Shown: positions 54,204-64,000 of the stretch, piece by piece
Layout of the letters: every line of letters begins with the position of its first letter
Numbering within the stretch: position 1 is the first letter of the stretch
Assembly: GCA_026119855.1 (NCBI GenBank)
Contig: JAOWBW010000869.1
Location: 124,001-188,000 of the forward strand
Length of the DNA: 64,000 nucleotides
From: Campanula takesimana
Taxonomy: Eukaryota > Streptophyta > Magnoliopsida > Asterales > Campanulaceae
Direction: 5' to 3'
Program-made: the position numbers and the translations under genes
Notes under the pieces: generated by a model
Told to the model about the DNA's origin: nothing
Seen by the model: the letters and a program-made list of their open reading frames with translations, nothing else
Databases searched by the model: none

Positions 54204-55116
54204 GGGCAAATAGGACATTAGTGCCCTAAAGTTTCATATGAGTTGCAATATAGGTCCTAATGTTTTAATTTTGGCAATTTGGTGCCTAATGTTCACATTT
54301 TGTGGTGAAATTAGTCTTTTCTGGATGATAATGGATGGAAGCTAACATAATTAACGAAAAATCTAACGAGCTTATTTGAAACTTGCATTTCTTACCCATA
54401 AAGTTCAATAATTATTTATGTTGACCTCATTTTGTTATAAACTTTACAACTCCTAAAATTATATATATATATATATATATAAGAATGTACGTATATTTTA
54501 GTTAACCCAAAAAAACATAATAAATGTAAATATAAACGTAAAATATTATTTATCATTTAAAATACTAAATTTTTTGTATAGTAGTGAAATTATAAAAATA
54601 AAAATATCTTACACTAAAGACATTTATAATTCTAATTCCTTAAGTAAAGGGCTAAAATTATGTTTTAAAAAAAGTAAAGGGCTAAATTTAGATATTAATT
54701 CATAGATAATAGCCTTAAAAAACTTCTTTTAACCTAAATTTACTTGAAAAGGGAAAATAAAAAGTCAAACCTAAACTTCTACCTTCTTTGTCCCCTTCCC
54801 CCCACCCCACCCCACACACTCACTCACTCCCTCACACACACACACACACCAGCTAACGGCCACATTCACATCTCTTCTTCTCCAAGCTTTCTCTTACTCC
54901 CACACGCCAACTTGCATTTTTTGGGTAATAAATGCAATTTTTTAACAAGCTCGTTAATTTTTTCGTTAATTTCGTTAGCTTCCATCCATGACCATCCAAA
55001 AAAGACTCATTTCGCCACAAAAAGTGAACACTAGGCCCCGAATTGCCAAAATTGGAACATTATGACCTAAATTGCAACTCATATGAAACTTTGGGGCACT
55101 AATTTGCTATTTGCCC
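54204..55116. mobile_element. MULE-type element upstream of XRN4
   Basis: Inverted repeats of about 200 bp begin GGGCAAATAG and include AAAGTTTCATATGAGTTGC and GGATGGAAGCTAACNNAATTAACG. A perfect 9-bp duplication CTATTTGAT flanks it (54195-54203 and 55117-55125), the classic Mutator size. The interior is AT-rich and holds a CACACTCACTC stretch; no transposase. Confidence 0.92.
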
Positions 55117-55125
55117 CTATTTGAT

Positions 55126-57159
55126 CCATTATTCTTGCTACAAAAAATATGTACTCGTATTTTACGTATACATCAATGAGTTTATAAGAAGATATATTGA
55201 TAAATATTTAAGCATAGTATGCGTAAAAACAAAAAAGTATAGTGTGTTGGGATTAGTTTCGTGATAATATCAAATCTCACGAGACGAGTCGAGATCTCAT
55301 GTACCACATTCGTGTGACACTCCATATACCACTTGTAATCCAACTGTTGACATGTTTGCAAAATATTACTTGGTTGAATAAATTGAGTGGTGAAAAATGA
55401 AGAGAGATAATGATTAGTGGGGTAGTTTGAATATAAAATATTTAAAAGATGGCTATTTTGGGGAATCTCAAGTGAAGTGGGACGTACCAAAATGGAAATA
55501 AGTATCAAGTGGGCTGGGACGGAGGGGGTATATACTAGTGTGAACTTACACATGTGCGATACACAGGCCACTACTATCAATTTAAAAGATTGAAACTAAA
55601 ATAAATTTAATGGGAAGCGAAAAGATTTTCTACATTATTGAAACAGTAATAAATCTTATAAAATGAATGCTTGAAAAAAATCTTATAAAATGACTAACAC
55701 AATTAATTACCATTTTATAGCAAGTATTTTGCTTTACAAAATTACTTGTATGATGGTTTTAAGCATAACGAATAATATTATATCAACAATAAAAATTATT
55801 TCCAAATACATAAATGATTTTTAATAAAAAGAATTTTAGCAAATTAACACAATTAAAAACCCGACTATATACTTTATGAAAGTGAACTAATATTAGGGTA
55901 AATAATCAATATCATAAAACGACTAAAGTTGACTCCGAAAATCCTAATACAAATTATTTAAACATTTCGCAACCCTAAAATGAAATAAACATTTATTAGG
56001 CAAAAAAACAAATAATAATAACTAAAAAACACAAAAACTGATGAATAAATTTAGAAGCTCGTTTGAAACTCTAAATTACATTTTTTTTGTCTTTTAAACC
56101 CTGCCTCAAGGGGCTTTGCCCTATGACATTTGTTTGTCTCGCTCCGGCGTTCGATTTGATATATGGTGCGTTCCGTGGTTCATCCGTAGTCAAAAGTTAC
56201 GCCAGTTTCTGCGCACGCGCGCAAATGACTCCAAAAACTTCAACGCCTTAGTATCCGCATCAATTTGTAATATTGATCGAAATTAAATATTTTCACTAAA
56301 TAAAAGATTTGAATAGTATAATATAAAAATCAATTTACATAAAAAGTTGAGTACTTGTACCGAATTAAAGATAATGACATATTTGTCTTTGTTTGGTGGA
56401 GATTACACTTTTGCCTTTGATAGTGACATTTTTTGGAGGGAAAGTGACTATATTGTTATTAATATAGTATAGATTAAAACTCAAATGTTTTATAATGTCC
56501 CTCTTTACACCTAAAATGACATTTAGGAATTTTGGATAGAGGAAAAAAGGTTAGCTGGTGTCAGAAATAATTGGTTGATCTTAGTCGAGCTAGACTTAAA
56601 TAGTAGGTACGGATCAAAGATCGAAAAATGTGATGGAACAGAATTTAAAATGAGGAAAATTAATCATAAATAGTGGGAAAAAAAAAACTGAATTAAAAGT
56701 GAAGTGGCACGAGATCAAAAATAACTCGCGACAAATTAATGAATATATCAGGGAACATCAATGAGGATAAGGGAAGACCGAGTTAAGTGCGGCTGCAATC
56801 GAATAAAGACAGGTCATGACTGGGAATCTTTCTTTCAGAGGTCCTCATGAGCAAGTTGAAGAGAGCTATGTCTGACAGGCCAAGTTCTTTTTAAGAAAAA
56901 TGAAATTAAAAATATAATCGTCTTTTGAACGCGATGATGTGTTTTCGCGGATAGATAGAAAAGTTACAATTAGTGGAAACAGTGACCATCTTTGAATGGT
57001 AGTTTTAGTTAGGTTTTTATAGAGCCTATATGCATCTATCAATCAACCAAATACTTACATTTATACAACTACGTACTTGTTATTTTCTCCTTTTCTTGTG
57101 TATCTCCTCTTAATGTCTTTAAAAATATTTGTGCTAGTAGTCGTTTAAGAGCATAATAT
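55126..57159. other. Intergenic, AT-rich, no supported gene
   Basis: Only a solo MITE end (GGGACGGAGGGGGTA, about 55517-55531) and a GC-richer patch (56090-56230) stand out. I see no open frame with a domain. Confidence 0.55.
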
Positions 57160-58309
57160 TGGAATAAATGATGATAGACGGAGTCAATTCATACATGGAG
57201 AGAGATAATTAATATGAACGACTCAGATATTATTGATGCTAGAGGTAGAGGCACATATTTATATGTTTACAAAGAGTATTCTAGAGTTCTAATCAAATTG
57301 ATTTACAAGATATGAATATCCTAATTGATATATACAATCTCTAATATTGGTAAGTAAATATATACAAATATACTATTGAAATATATAATATTTCTAATAT
57401 GCACCCGCAAGATGGACAACCTATAGGAGAGTCCAATCTTGGACATAATTTCATGAAGATCAGCTTCGTGAAGTAGCGATGTGTATATCATTGAGTTGAA
57501 TGTTGTTGATGGGGCCACATATGAATTTGTTCTTCAGTTTTAGTGAGAAGAATATTATATAGGTGGGAGAAGAAGAAAAAATGAGAGAAATATTTTAGAA
57601 TAAATTTTAGGGTTTGGCCAAGAAGGGAAATATTTGAAAGGGGTATGAGAAGAATTTGGCAAGAATCTGGGAAGAAGACTATTCATGAAGAAAGTTTAGA
57701 GAAAGGAGAGAATAATTGACCCACCTTAGTTTTAAGATAGGAGAAAAATTTATGAAGGTAAGAAGCAATTATAAACGTGACACTGAGATTGGTAAAACTT
57801 TAGGGAGGAAAAGAATTGAGAGATGTATTTGAGAAGAAAATTTATGAAGAACAAGAGTTTTATTTTATATCGCAATAACGATGTATGAGTTTCAAGTATA
57901 ATTTTACGTCGCAATGACGGAGAAGGGTTTTGGGTATAACTTTAAGTCGTCGTAACGAGGTGGAGTTTTGGGTTTTGGTGAAGGAGGGGTTGCAGAAGCA
58001 TACACAAGATAAAGAAGAAAGAGGAAGAAATCAAACCAAAAGAGAGAAAGGAGTGCGGCCCCGGTAGTAGGTAGAATGAGTTTTTTTTTTTTTTTTTTTT
58101 TTAATGAGAAGCTAACATTGAAATTAAAAGGTTTTTTTTAGAGAAATGACTTTTTGGAAGAAAAAAAGGTTGTGAAAGAAGGCTTTTAAAAAGAAATCAT
58201 GGCGACTGGGAGAGAAAGAGTGATAAGGGACACGTTGAGTAGGGAAAAAATGATCCACATTTTGACAAGATAAAATAAAGTAATTGGGGGTACCGGAATA
58301 ATACTCTTA
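57160..58309 (-). mobile_element. LTR retrotransposon relic
   Basis: The block GATGATAGACGGAGTCAATT..CATACATGGAGAGAGATAAT at 57169-57215 recurs at about 58350-58390 and 61308-61342. At 61288-61300 it is preceded by CTCTAATACCATATTGG, the complement of a tRNA-Met-type primer site, so the block is an LTR end read on the minus strand. The rest (57540-58090) is purine-rich with three imperfect ~46-bp units around CGCAATAACGATG, CGCAATGACGG and CGTCGTAACGAGG. No coding capacity remains. Confidence 0.55.
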
Positions 58310-59257
58310 GAGCGCGTTTGGTTGCGCGTCTTTGTCAAGGATTAGAGAGGGAGATAGTCGGAGCCAATCATACATGGAGAGAGATAATCAATATGGGAGA
58401 CTCGAATAATATTGTATGAATGACTCAAGTATTATTGATCATATGAGTAGGGTATTTATACAAAAGGATGGAGTACTCTCCAAGCTATTCTAGACTATTC
58501 TAAATTACATAAGGAAAAGGAAATAGTAATCCTAATAGGAAAGTAAATAATACAATGTCTAGGTTACAATTCTAACTATAGAAGGATTCTAATATCCTTA
58601 ATAGTCTTAACTCAGGATAGATGGAAACGGATTATTAAGACGAGCTCCGCCCACGTTTGGTAGGAAATTGCACGCGGTTACTAATAATACGGAATCACTG
58701 GATCATGGCGTAATCCCTCTCCTAAATATCCCGATCTATGGGGTGGTATTGATATTACCCGCCTTAGATCTCGCTGGAGTAAATCTTTTCTTCACAAAAG
58801 TACCCCTTTCTGCTGAAATAAAAAGCCTCCGATTGAAACCCTAGCGTCATTCATTCCTTGCTCCAGTGGTTTGTAATCAAAAGGTATGCTCTTCATCTTC
58901 ATCATCTTATTTTTCCATTTTGTTTTCACAATCCAAATCAAGCTCAAATAGATTTTTTTGTTTGTTTGTTCTGTTTGCTGCTCGTTATTTCTTCTGTGTT
59001 ATGATTCTTTGACTGCTATTCCTCATTATCAATTCACAAGATTGTATTTGGGGCTTCTTGTTCACAAGATGGGCGATTAATTTAGGGATGAAATAGTTGC
59101 CTACTAGGTGTTTGACATAAAGCTCGAGTGACTACTGTTTCTTTTTTCTTTTTCTTTTTTTGGTGATTTTTAAGATTAGATGGATATATCATACATGAAT
59201 GGCAAAACTAATTAAAAAAATTCTCCTAATCAAAATCAAATTTGATTTTTCTTAATA

Positions 59258-59361
59258 TTCCCTCCGTCCCAAAATGATCTTCACATTTTTTTGGTCGTTA
59301 CTATGAAGGAACTTTGAGTAATGGTAAAAAAAGTGTTAAAATCATTTTGGGACGGATGTAG
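59258..59361. mobile_element. Stowaway-like MITE
   Basis: TTCCCTCCGTCCCAAAATGAT and ATCATTTTGGGACGGATGTAG are inverted and TA-flanked; 104 bp. Confidence 0.8.
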
Positions 59362-59563
59362 TATTCATTTCGGGAGTAGCTAGCACTATTATTGGTTAAT
59401 TTGCTTTTTGGAATTGCTCGATTGTAAATGAAAGGAATCTATGTTAAGTCATTTTAAGAATGAGAATTGTCCATGTGGTGTTGGGCTGATGAATCAAAAA
59501 AGGAATCTATGTTCTTACTCTCAATTATTGTTTATGAACTAAATGATCTGCTTCTTTTCTTTT

Positions 59564-59565
<2 letters not shown>

Positions 59566-59651
<86 letters not shown>
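59566..59651. repeat. (TA)n microsatellite, about 43 units
   Basis: A pure alternating TA run of about 86 bases. The frame 59467-59715 running through it is an artefact. Confidence 0.97.
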
Positions 59652-59654
<3 letters not shown>

Positions 59655-59736
59655 AAATTTCGCAAAGAATGGTGTGGTTTATATTATCGTAGTTATGAAA
59701 GGATTCAATAAGTGAAGACTCAAGTGGAGTGAAGAA

Positions 59737-60129
59737 ATGGAGATGACACTTTTGAATGCTATGCTAGAAAGGTTGGACGTCGACCGCACCCATAATGGTC
59801 AGTTTAGACCAAGCATTGCTCGTTCTATAGTGCCTATATTAAACGGAGAATTGGGATCAACAAGCGACATTACCGAACATGATATTGAGAACAAGATAAA
59901 GAATTGGAAAATGAAAATTTTCCACATCAATCATATTCTCTCACATGACGGATTTGAGTGGGATTCAACTATGTCGAAGATTGTTGCAAGCTCCGAGGAG
60001 TTGTGGAATAATATTCTACCAATTCATAGAAGATTTGGGGATATTTCGCTTCCATGTTATGAAATGTTGATAAAAATATTTCATCCCTCTCAACATCATG
60101 AAGAACATGTACAGGATCAAGAAGGTTAA
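59737..60129 (+). CDS. Myb/SANT-like DNA-binding domain protein fragment
   Basis: A 130-residue frame: LLNAMLERLDV near the start, then QFRPSIARSIVPIL, ENKIKNWKMKIFHINHIL, SHDGFEWDSTMSKIVAS, EELWNNILPIH and LPCYEMLIKIF. This order (L-L...N-K-x(n)-K...S-x-F-x-W-D...W...F-x-x-Y-D-x-L-x-x-I-F) is the Myb/SANT-like family common in Harbinger elements and in L10-interacting MYB-type plant proteins. The usual WTxxED-type first helix is shifted out of frame just upstream, so the start at 59737 is probably not original and this is a truncated copy. An AAACCCTAG leader-like segment lies at about 58848. Confidence 0.6.
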   Translation: MEMTLLNAMLERLDVDRTHNGQFRPSIARSIVPILNGELGSTSDITEHDIENKIKNWKMKIFHINHILSHDGFEWDSTMSKIVASSEELWNNILPIHRRFGDISLPCYEMLIKIFHPSQHHEEHVQDQEG

Positions 60130-60278
60130 TGAGTGAATGTTGAAGTTAATTAGTTTAGTTAGTTGTTTACCCAAGAATTTTTAGCTGTTATATCATAATT
60201 CTTTACGTCAGTTGGTCAGTGTATTTTTTTAATTTACGTTTATGTCAGTAAATATAAGGTTGCATTTTTCGTTCGCTA

Positions 60279-60390
60279 CCACTTCCGTCCCAAAACAAAT
60301 GTTCAAAATAAAATGTATATTTGTTGTTTTTGATCAATCAAGAGCGAAGTTGATTTTTTTTTTTTGACATTTATTTTAAGACGGGGGAAG
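60279..60390. mobile_element. Stowaway-like MITE
   Basis: CCACTTCCGTCCCAAAACAAATG and CATTTATTTTAAGACGGGGGAAG are inverted and TA-flanked. It shares a GATCAATCAAGAGCGAAG interior motif with the RBD1-proximal copy (GATCAAGAG). Confidence 0.75.
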
Positions 60391-60689
60391 TATTTGAATG
60401 TATGAATTGTGTGAAGTTTAGGAAAAAATTAATTTCAAATATAGTTGAGCAATCATAATATGATTATGATAGGCAAAGGGTAATGTTGGAAAATTAATAA
60501 TAATACAACCTTTAATTATTTCTAACCAAACACCAAATATGGGATTAAAGCTTTATTATCCTGATCATACCAAACGCAAAATTACAACTAAATCAAAGAT
60601 AATTAGTACCTATGATAATATAGAGGAGATTAATTATCTCCTTACTAATAATACCCCTTATCCTTATCCAGCAACCAAACGAGCCCTTA

Positions 60690-60996
60690 GGGCTCGTTTG
60701 GTAGCCTGATAGGATTAGCCCGTATTAATAGTCGGAAGATTATTAATCGGGGGGCTCGTTTGGTAGCCTGTTAGTATTAGCCCGTATTAATAGTCGGAAG
60801 ATTATTAATCGGGGGATTAATTACACCACCATTTTTTATGGGTAGATATGAAGGGGGTTAGAGGGGATAAGACTGAATAAGAAGCTTATTCGAATTGTAC
60901 CTAAGATTATTAATCGGATCGCATTTAGTCTACCAAAAACCAATATTATTGGACTAATAATCATATCCAGCTCTAATCAGGCTACCAAACGAGCCC
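60690..60996. mobile_element. Harbinger/Tourist MITE with duplicated head
   Basis: Ends GGGCTCGTTTGGTAGCCTGAT and CTAATCAGGCTACCAAACGAGCCC are inverted; TTA lies at 60687-60689 and 60997-60999. The first 62 bases (60690-60751) are repeated directly at 60752-60813 with one or two changes, so the left terminus is present twice. It shares its left TTA with the end of the larger Harbinger element. Confidence 0.88.
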
Positions 60997-60999
60997 TTA

Positions 61000-61799
61000 A
61001 TTTATGTATCGAGAAGGTTTGGATGGTTGTTACATGATTGTTGGTTGGGAATATTGGAGCTAAATGGAAATCCTTTTAAAAGACTAATGATGGGTTTAAT
61101 TTTGAGGATACGAGGAGGAGAATATTATGAGAGGCCATTGAAGGTGAGAGAGGCATGGATAAGGGTTAGGAAGAAGTGTGGTTGATCATAAGGGATAAGG
61201 GAAAAAGATGCCGGAGAAAAAAAGTTGGAAGCAAGTTTAGGGTGGGGCGGTTCTGGATGGGTGGAGAAGTCTCATTATGTATCATAACTCTAATACCATA
61301 TTGGAATAAAAGATGATAGACGGAGTCAATTCATACATGGAGAAGAGACCTTTTATAACTAAGCAAACGGTGGGCACTGAAATTAAGCCAAACCTCAAGG
61401 GTGGGCAGTGAAACTATCGTAACTAAGAAAACATGATCAATTACACCATTATTTACCATACAAAGAATGCCATTCAACTGTTACAGCAACGGCAATTTGC
61501 CGCCATGTCTGTTTATCATCAGTATTTACTTATACACACCCCATTCAGCTCTTCAGAACGAAAACTATACACACCCAACTATACAAAGACTTCTGCGTGC
61601 ATTGCTTCGACACTTGATTGCAAATCACTCATGTAAATGCATTATTTTTTTTTGCTAGTGTAGTATACCCCTTCTACATGTTCTTAAAGAACTTGTTCCA
61701 ATATTACTGTTTTCTTACCAGATAGCGTTTTATTATTGACATATGAATATGTGGAACAATTCAAGGGTTAGAATCTACTGAAATCTCGTGTAGAAGACG
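61000..61799. other. Intergenic, EDR1-like 3' flank
   Basis: An LTR-end relic at about 61288-61345 (see 57160-58309) and a short GTGGGCACTGAAA/GTGGGCAGTGAAA doublet (about 61371-61412). The last 200-300 bases before 61800 are probably the 3' UTR of the kinase gene. No other gene seen. Confidence 0.5.
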
Positions 61800-63759
61800 T
61801 CAGCTTGGCTGATCGATTTGTGAAGAAATACACAGCCTCTGTAACGGCTTCAAAGCCACCGTCAGTTGTGCAAATGAAGGCCTCAAGTTTGGATCACTGA
61901 GAAGAAAGAAGTGTATAGACTTTATTAGCCACGTGTCAACTAACTTTCAGCTAGCCGAGTTAATAAGAGGAAAGAAAAAGAACTCAAAATAACTACTCCC
62001 CACATCCCCAAAGTGTGTACTCCCTCCGTCCCACGTCAAATTGCAAGGAAAAAAAACGTTGACACAGGAACCAAGGAGAAGGAAAAAAAACGTTGACACA
62101 GGAACCAAGGAGATGTATATAATGTTGTGTTCTTGTGAGTACAGATAGTAGGGTAGAGATTATTAGTGGGGTAGGGGATAGTGAGTGAGTTAGTTGATGT
62201 ACGGCAAGTGAGTTCCACTGATTGAAAATTATTGAAAGCTTTTCATTTTTGAATTTTGCAATTCTAGTGCGACACCTGAATGAAATGACAATTTTTGCAA
62301 TTTTAAATGGGACGGAGGGAGTACTCCTTTTTGGGTCGTCCAAATGAAGAGTAACATTTTCTTGTACATAACTTTTTAAAAACAAATTGACTAAACCAAT
62401 CTCCATCTTCCGCCTAGTTTGAACCAAAAAGATTGCCACCTAGTTCAAGTACAAAACGTTTGAGCAATTCAGAGAATTAGTGATTTTATCAAACTATTTC
62501 TTAACATGTTACTCTTCTTTTGGGACGGGGGGAAGTAAATAAACTACCGGTGTGCATTACTAAAATCCAAGGTTGTAACTTACTTTTGCCAACATTCCCA
62601 AATTATTCTTGCAACCAAGGGATCTACATCCTTGGGAATTTCGAGGCGACGATTTTGAAAGCCTACTGCACCAACAACTTGCATTGGGTTCATTCCACTC
62701 CAAGGCAACCTTAGAGTTGCAAGCTCCCATAGAATCACACCAAAGCTATATACATCACACCTGCACATAGCACACAACAATAAACACGCGTTTTCCAAAC
62801 TGATTTGCAATAAATAGCAAAATGATTTGAAAACTTTTTGCAGTAAGGAAAAACCCCCGGAAACTGAAACTATTCACAGTTTTCCCTTTCTATCAGCATC
62901 AACCCAAGACTCCTATAGTCATTCGATTAGCAAGCCAATGACAAAACACAACCAACAGAGAAACCTTACAAAGTTCTCACAAAGTAAAGCAACAAGGAGA
63001 AATAATGACTTCAAGTGGATGAGAACCAGTGAAGAGAAAATAATAAGTTTTGAAATTAGTTAGCTTCTACTCAAGTTCTTTAATGTGATATTAAACTTAA
63101 ATTTGATACTCCCTCCGTCCCAGAAAGATGGTCAATACAAGTGAACTTTGACTAAATATAAATGTCAATCCAACCATCCTTGTGAAATTCTAAAACTTGT
63201 GATTGATTAATCATCAAGTGATTTATCAATGACAAATTTTAAAATTTTATTGGGATGATTAGATTGATAATAATCTTTGGTCAAAGTTCACATGTGTTGA
63301 CCGTCAAAAATTCAAAGTGGACTATCTTTCTGGGACAGAGGGAGTATGAAACTTTTCATGTTTGGCATCGAAAGGATAACTATAAGAAAAAATGCAAAGG
63401 GAAGATCATTATTTAATCAACCACGGGTTACATAAAGTAAATCCCAGGTAGAACAGATATTTTATGATTGTCATAGTTGTATAACAAAAGAGAATGTCGT
63501 GAATGAACTTACTTCTCATTTGAATTCTCGTTGCGGAGGACTTCTGGGGCCATCCACTCAGGCTTAGTCATTAAAAAACTTTACATCAGAAATGAATGTA
63601 GCAAGTAAAAGAAGTAAACAAAAAAAATAATCACTGTTCCGATCCTGTACTGGACCATAAAACATTCCGAAATAGACGTAGGATCCTCACCGTGCCGGCT
63701 GTTGATTTAGATGACAAAAATGTGTTATGCTTCAAGCGTGACAACCCAAAATCACACAC
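61800..63759 (-). CDS. EDR1: EDR1-like Raf-type MAPKKK, C-terminal four exons (5' part outside)
   Basis: Exons in transcript order: 63691-63759 (VCDFGLSRLKHNTF to STAGT), 63513-63562 (PEWMAPEVLRNENSNEK), 62584-62760 (CDVYSFGVILWELATL to IIWECWQ) and 61800-61896 (NDPNLRPSFAQL to the stop TGA at 61800-61802). All junctions are GT-AG and in phase. The DFG metal-binding motif, the APE motif and the F-lobe arginine of LRPSF are intact. LRLPWSGMNPMQVVGAVGFQ and NRRLEIPK are closer to EDR1 than to CTR1 as I recall them. EDR1 is a negative regulator of defence and ethylene-linked senescence. The upstream HRD-containing exon should lie beyond 63760 but was not found before the window ends, so the intron continues out of it. 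Confidence 0.88.
62020..62321. mobile_element. Stowaway-like MITE in EDR1-like intron
   Basis: Ends CTCCCTCCGTCCCACGTC and TTAAATGGGACGGAGGGAG are inverted, TA-flanked (62018-62019, 62322-62323). Inside, a 36-base segment with AAAAAACGTTGACACAGGAA is duplicated in tandem (about 62045-62114). Confidence 0.88.
62324..62535. mobile_element. Second Stowaway-like MITE abutting the first
   Basis: Ends CTCCTTTTTGGGTCGTCCAAATGAAGAGTAAC and GTTACTCTTCTTTTGGGACGGGGGGAAG are inverted. The left TA (62322-62323) is shared with the preceding element; the right TA is 62536-62537. It ends 48 bp from the EDR1-like exon at 62584. Confidence 0.82.
63109..63344. mobile_element. Stowaway-like MITE in EDR1-like intron
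   Basis: Ends CTCCCTCCGTCCCAGAAAGATGG and CTATCTTTCTGGGACAGAGGGAG are inverted, TA-flanked. Arms with GTGAACTTTGACTAAA pair over much of the length. Related to 18866-19099. Confidence 0.88.
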
Positions 63760-64000
63760 CTGCATTGTAAGATTTGATGCTCAGTGAATAGAACCAAGAA
63801 GCATGTGATTTCAACAGAAACTCCAAATTCTCACTCTTCACTATTCTATCTTATGTCCAGATTTTTATCAATTTCTAACTTATTTTTTAAATTGATGAAT
63901 CTTTCATATGTCGATTTGGGTGGACGGAATGTGGGTCTTTGAAGCATATAAAGAAGCCCTAACTTCCTCAACCAGACCATCCAGGACTACTCCCTAGCAT

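Larger units (their letters stand above)
58310..60686 (+). mobile_element. PIF/Harbinger-like element with Myb/SANT-like frame
   Basis: The left end GAGCGCGTTTGGTTGCGCG and the complement of the right end (GGGCTCGTTTGGTTGCTGG) agree at about 15 of 19 positions, and TTA flanks both sides (58307-58309, 60687-60689), the Harbinger target. The interior includes a Myb/SANT-like reading frame, which is the second protein type of Harbinger elements, but no DDE transposase is seen. Later insertions inside it: an LTR relic (about 58335-58620), Stowaway MITEs, and a long TA tract. Confidence 0.6.

Noticed and set aside
59467..59715. 82-codon frame through a TA tract
   Set aside because: Encodes only Tyr-Ile repeats from the microsatellite.

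Overview
This is a plant nuclear window, most likely from a eudicot and possibly an asterid. The evidence is GT-AG introns, a plastid-targeted rubredoxin gene, a plant-type XRN4 gene and an EDR1-like kinase gene. Plant copia, gypsy, LINE, Helitron, MULE, hAT-like, Harbinger and Stowaway-like elements fill most of the remaining space. There is no bacterial or organellar gene content and no CRISPR.

Layout. 1-7465: 3' part of a broken Ty1/copia element with a 1.7 kb LTR, inserted beside or into a much more decayed copia element (7466-11770). 12747-13496: MULE-type MITE with an imperfect 10-bp target duplication. 13772-14413: single-exon RBD1 (plastid rubredoxin). 14.5-22.9 kb: intergenic block of MITEs, a TIR element containing a tRNA-derived SINE, and a 2.9 kb MULE-like element filled with minisatellites. 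23474-53773 (minus): XRN4, 22 exons over 30 kb, with every splice junction readable. Its introns hold an RTE-like LINE interrupted by two hAT-like MITEs, a Stowaway MITE and a Helitron; a gypsy element with three LTRs; L1 relics; a copia gag relic; and several hAT-like MITEs. 54204-55116: MULE with a perfect 9-bp TSD just upstream of XRN4. 57-61 kb: LTR relics, a PIF/Harbinger element with a Myb/SANT-like reading frame, and an abutting Harbinger MITE. 61800-63759 (minus): the last four exons of an EDR1/CTR1-like Raf-type MAPKKK whose 5' part lies beyond the window.

The host genes are unrelated in mechanism: PSII assembly (RBD1), cytoplasmic 5'-3' mRNA decay (XRN4) and defence/ethylene-linked kinase signalling (EDR1). 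From recall, RBD1 and XRN4 are also neighbours in Arabidopsis (At1g54500 and At1g54490), so the pair looks like conserved microsynteny. Two things deserve attention first. One is a reading-frame break in the last XRN4 exon. The other is the gypsy element, whose long open frame lacks RNase H and half of integrase and has lost a catalytic RT aspartate, yet whose LTRs are almost identical, which suggests mobilisation in trans. I found no clear new multi-gene biological system; the novelty is in transposon architecture.
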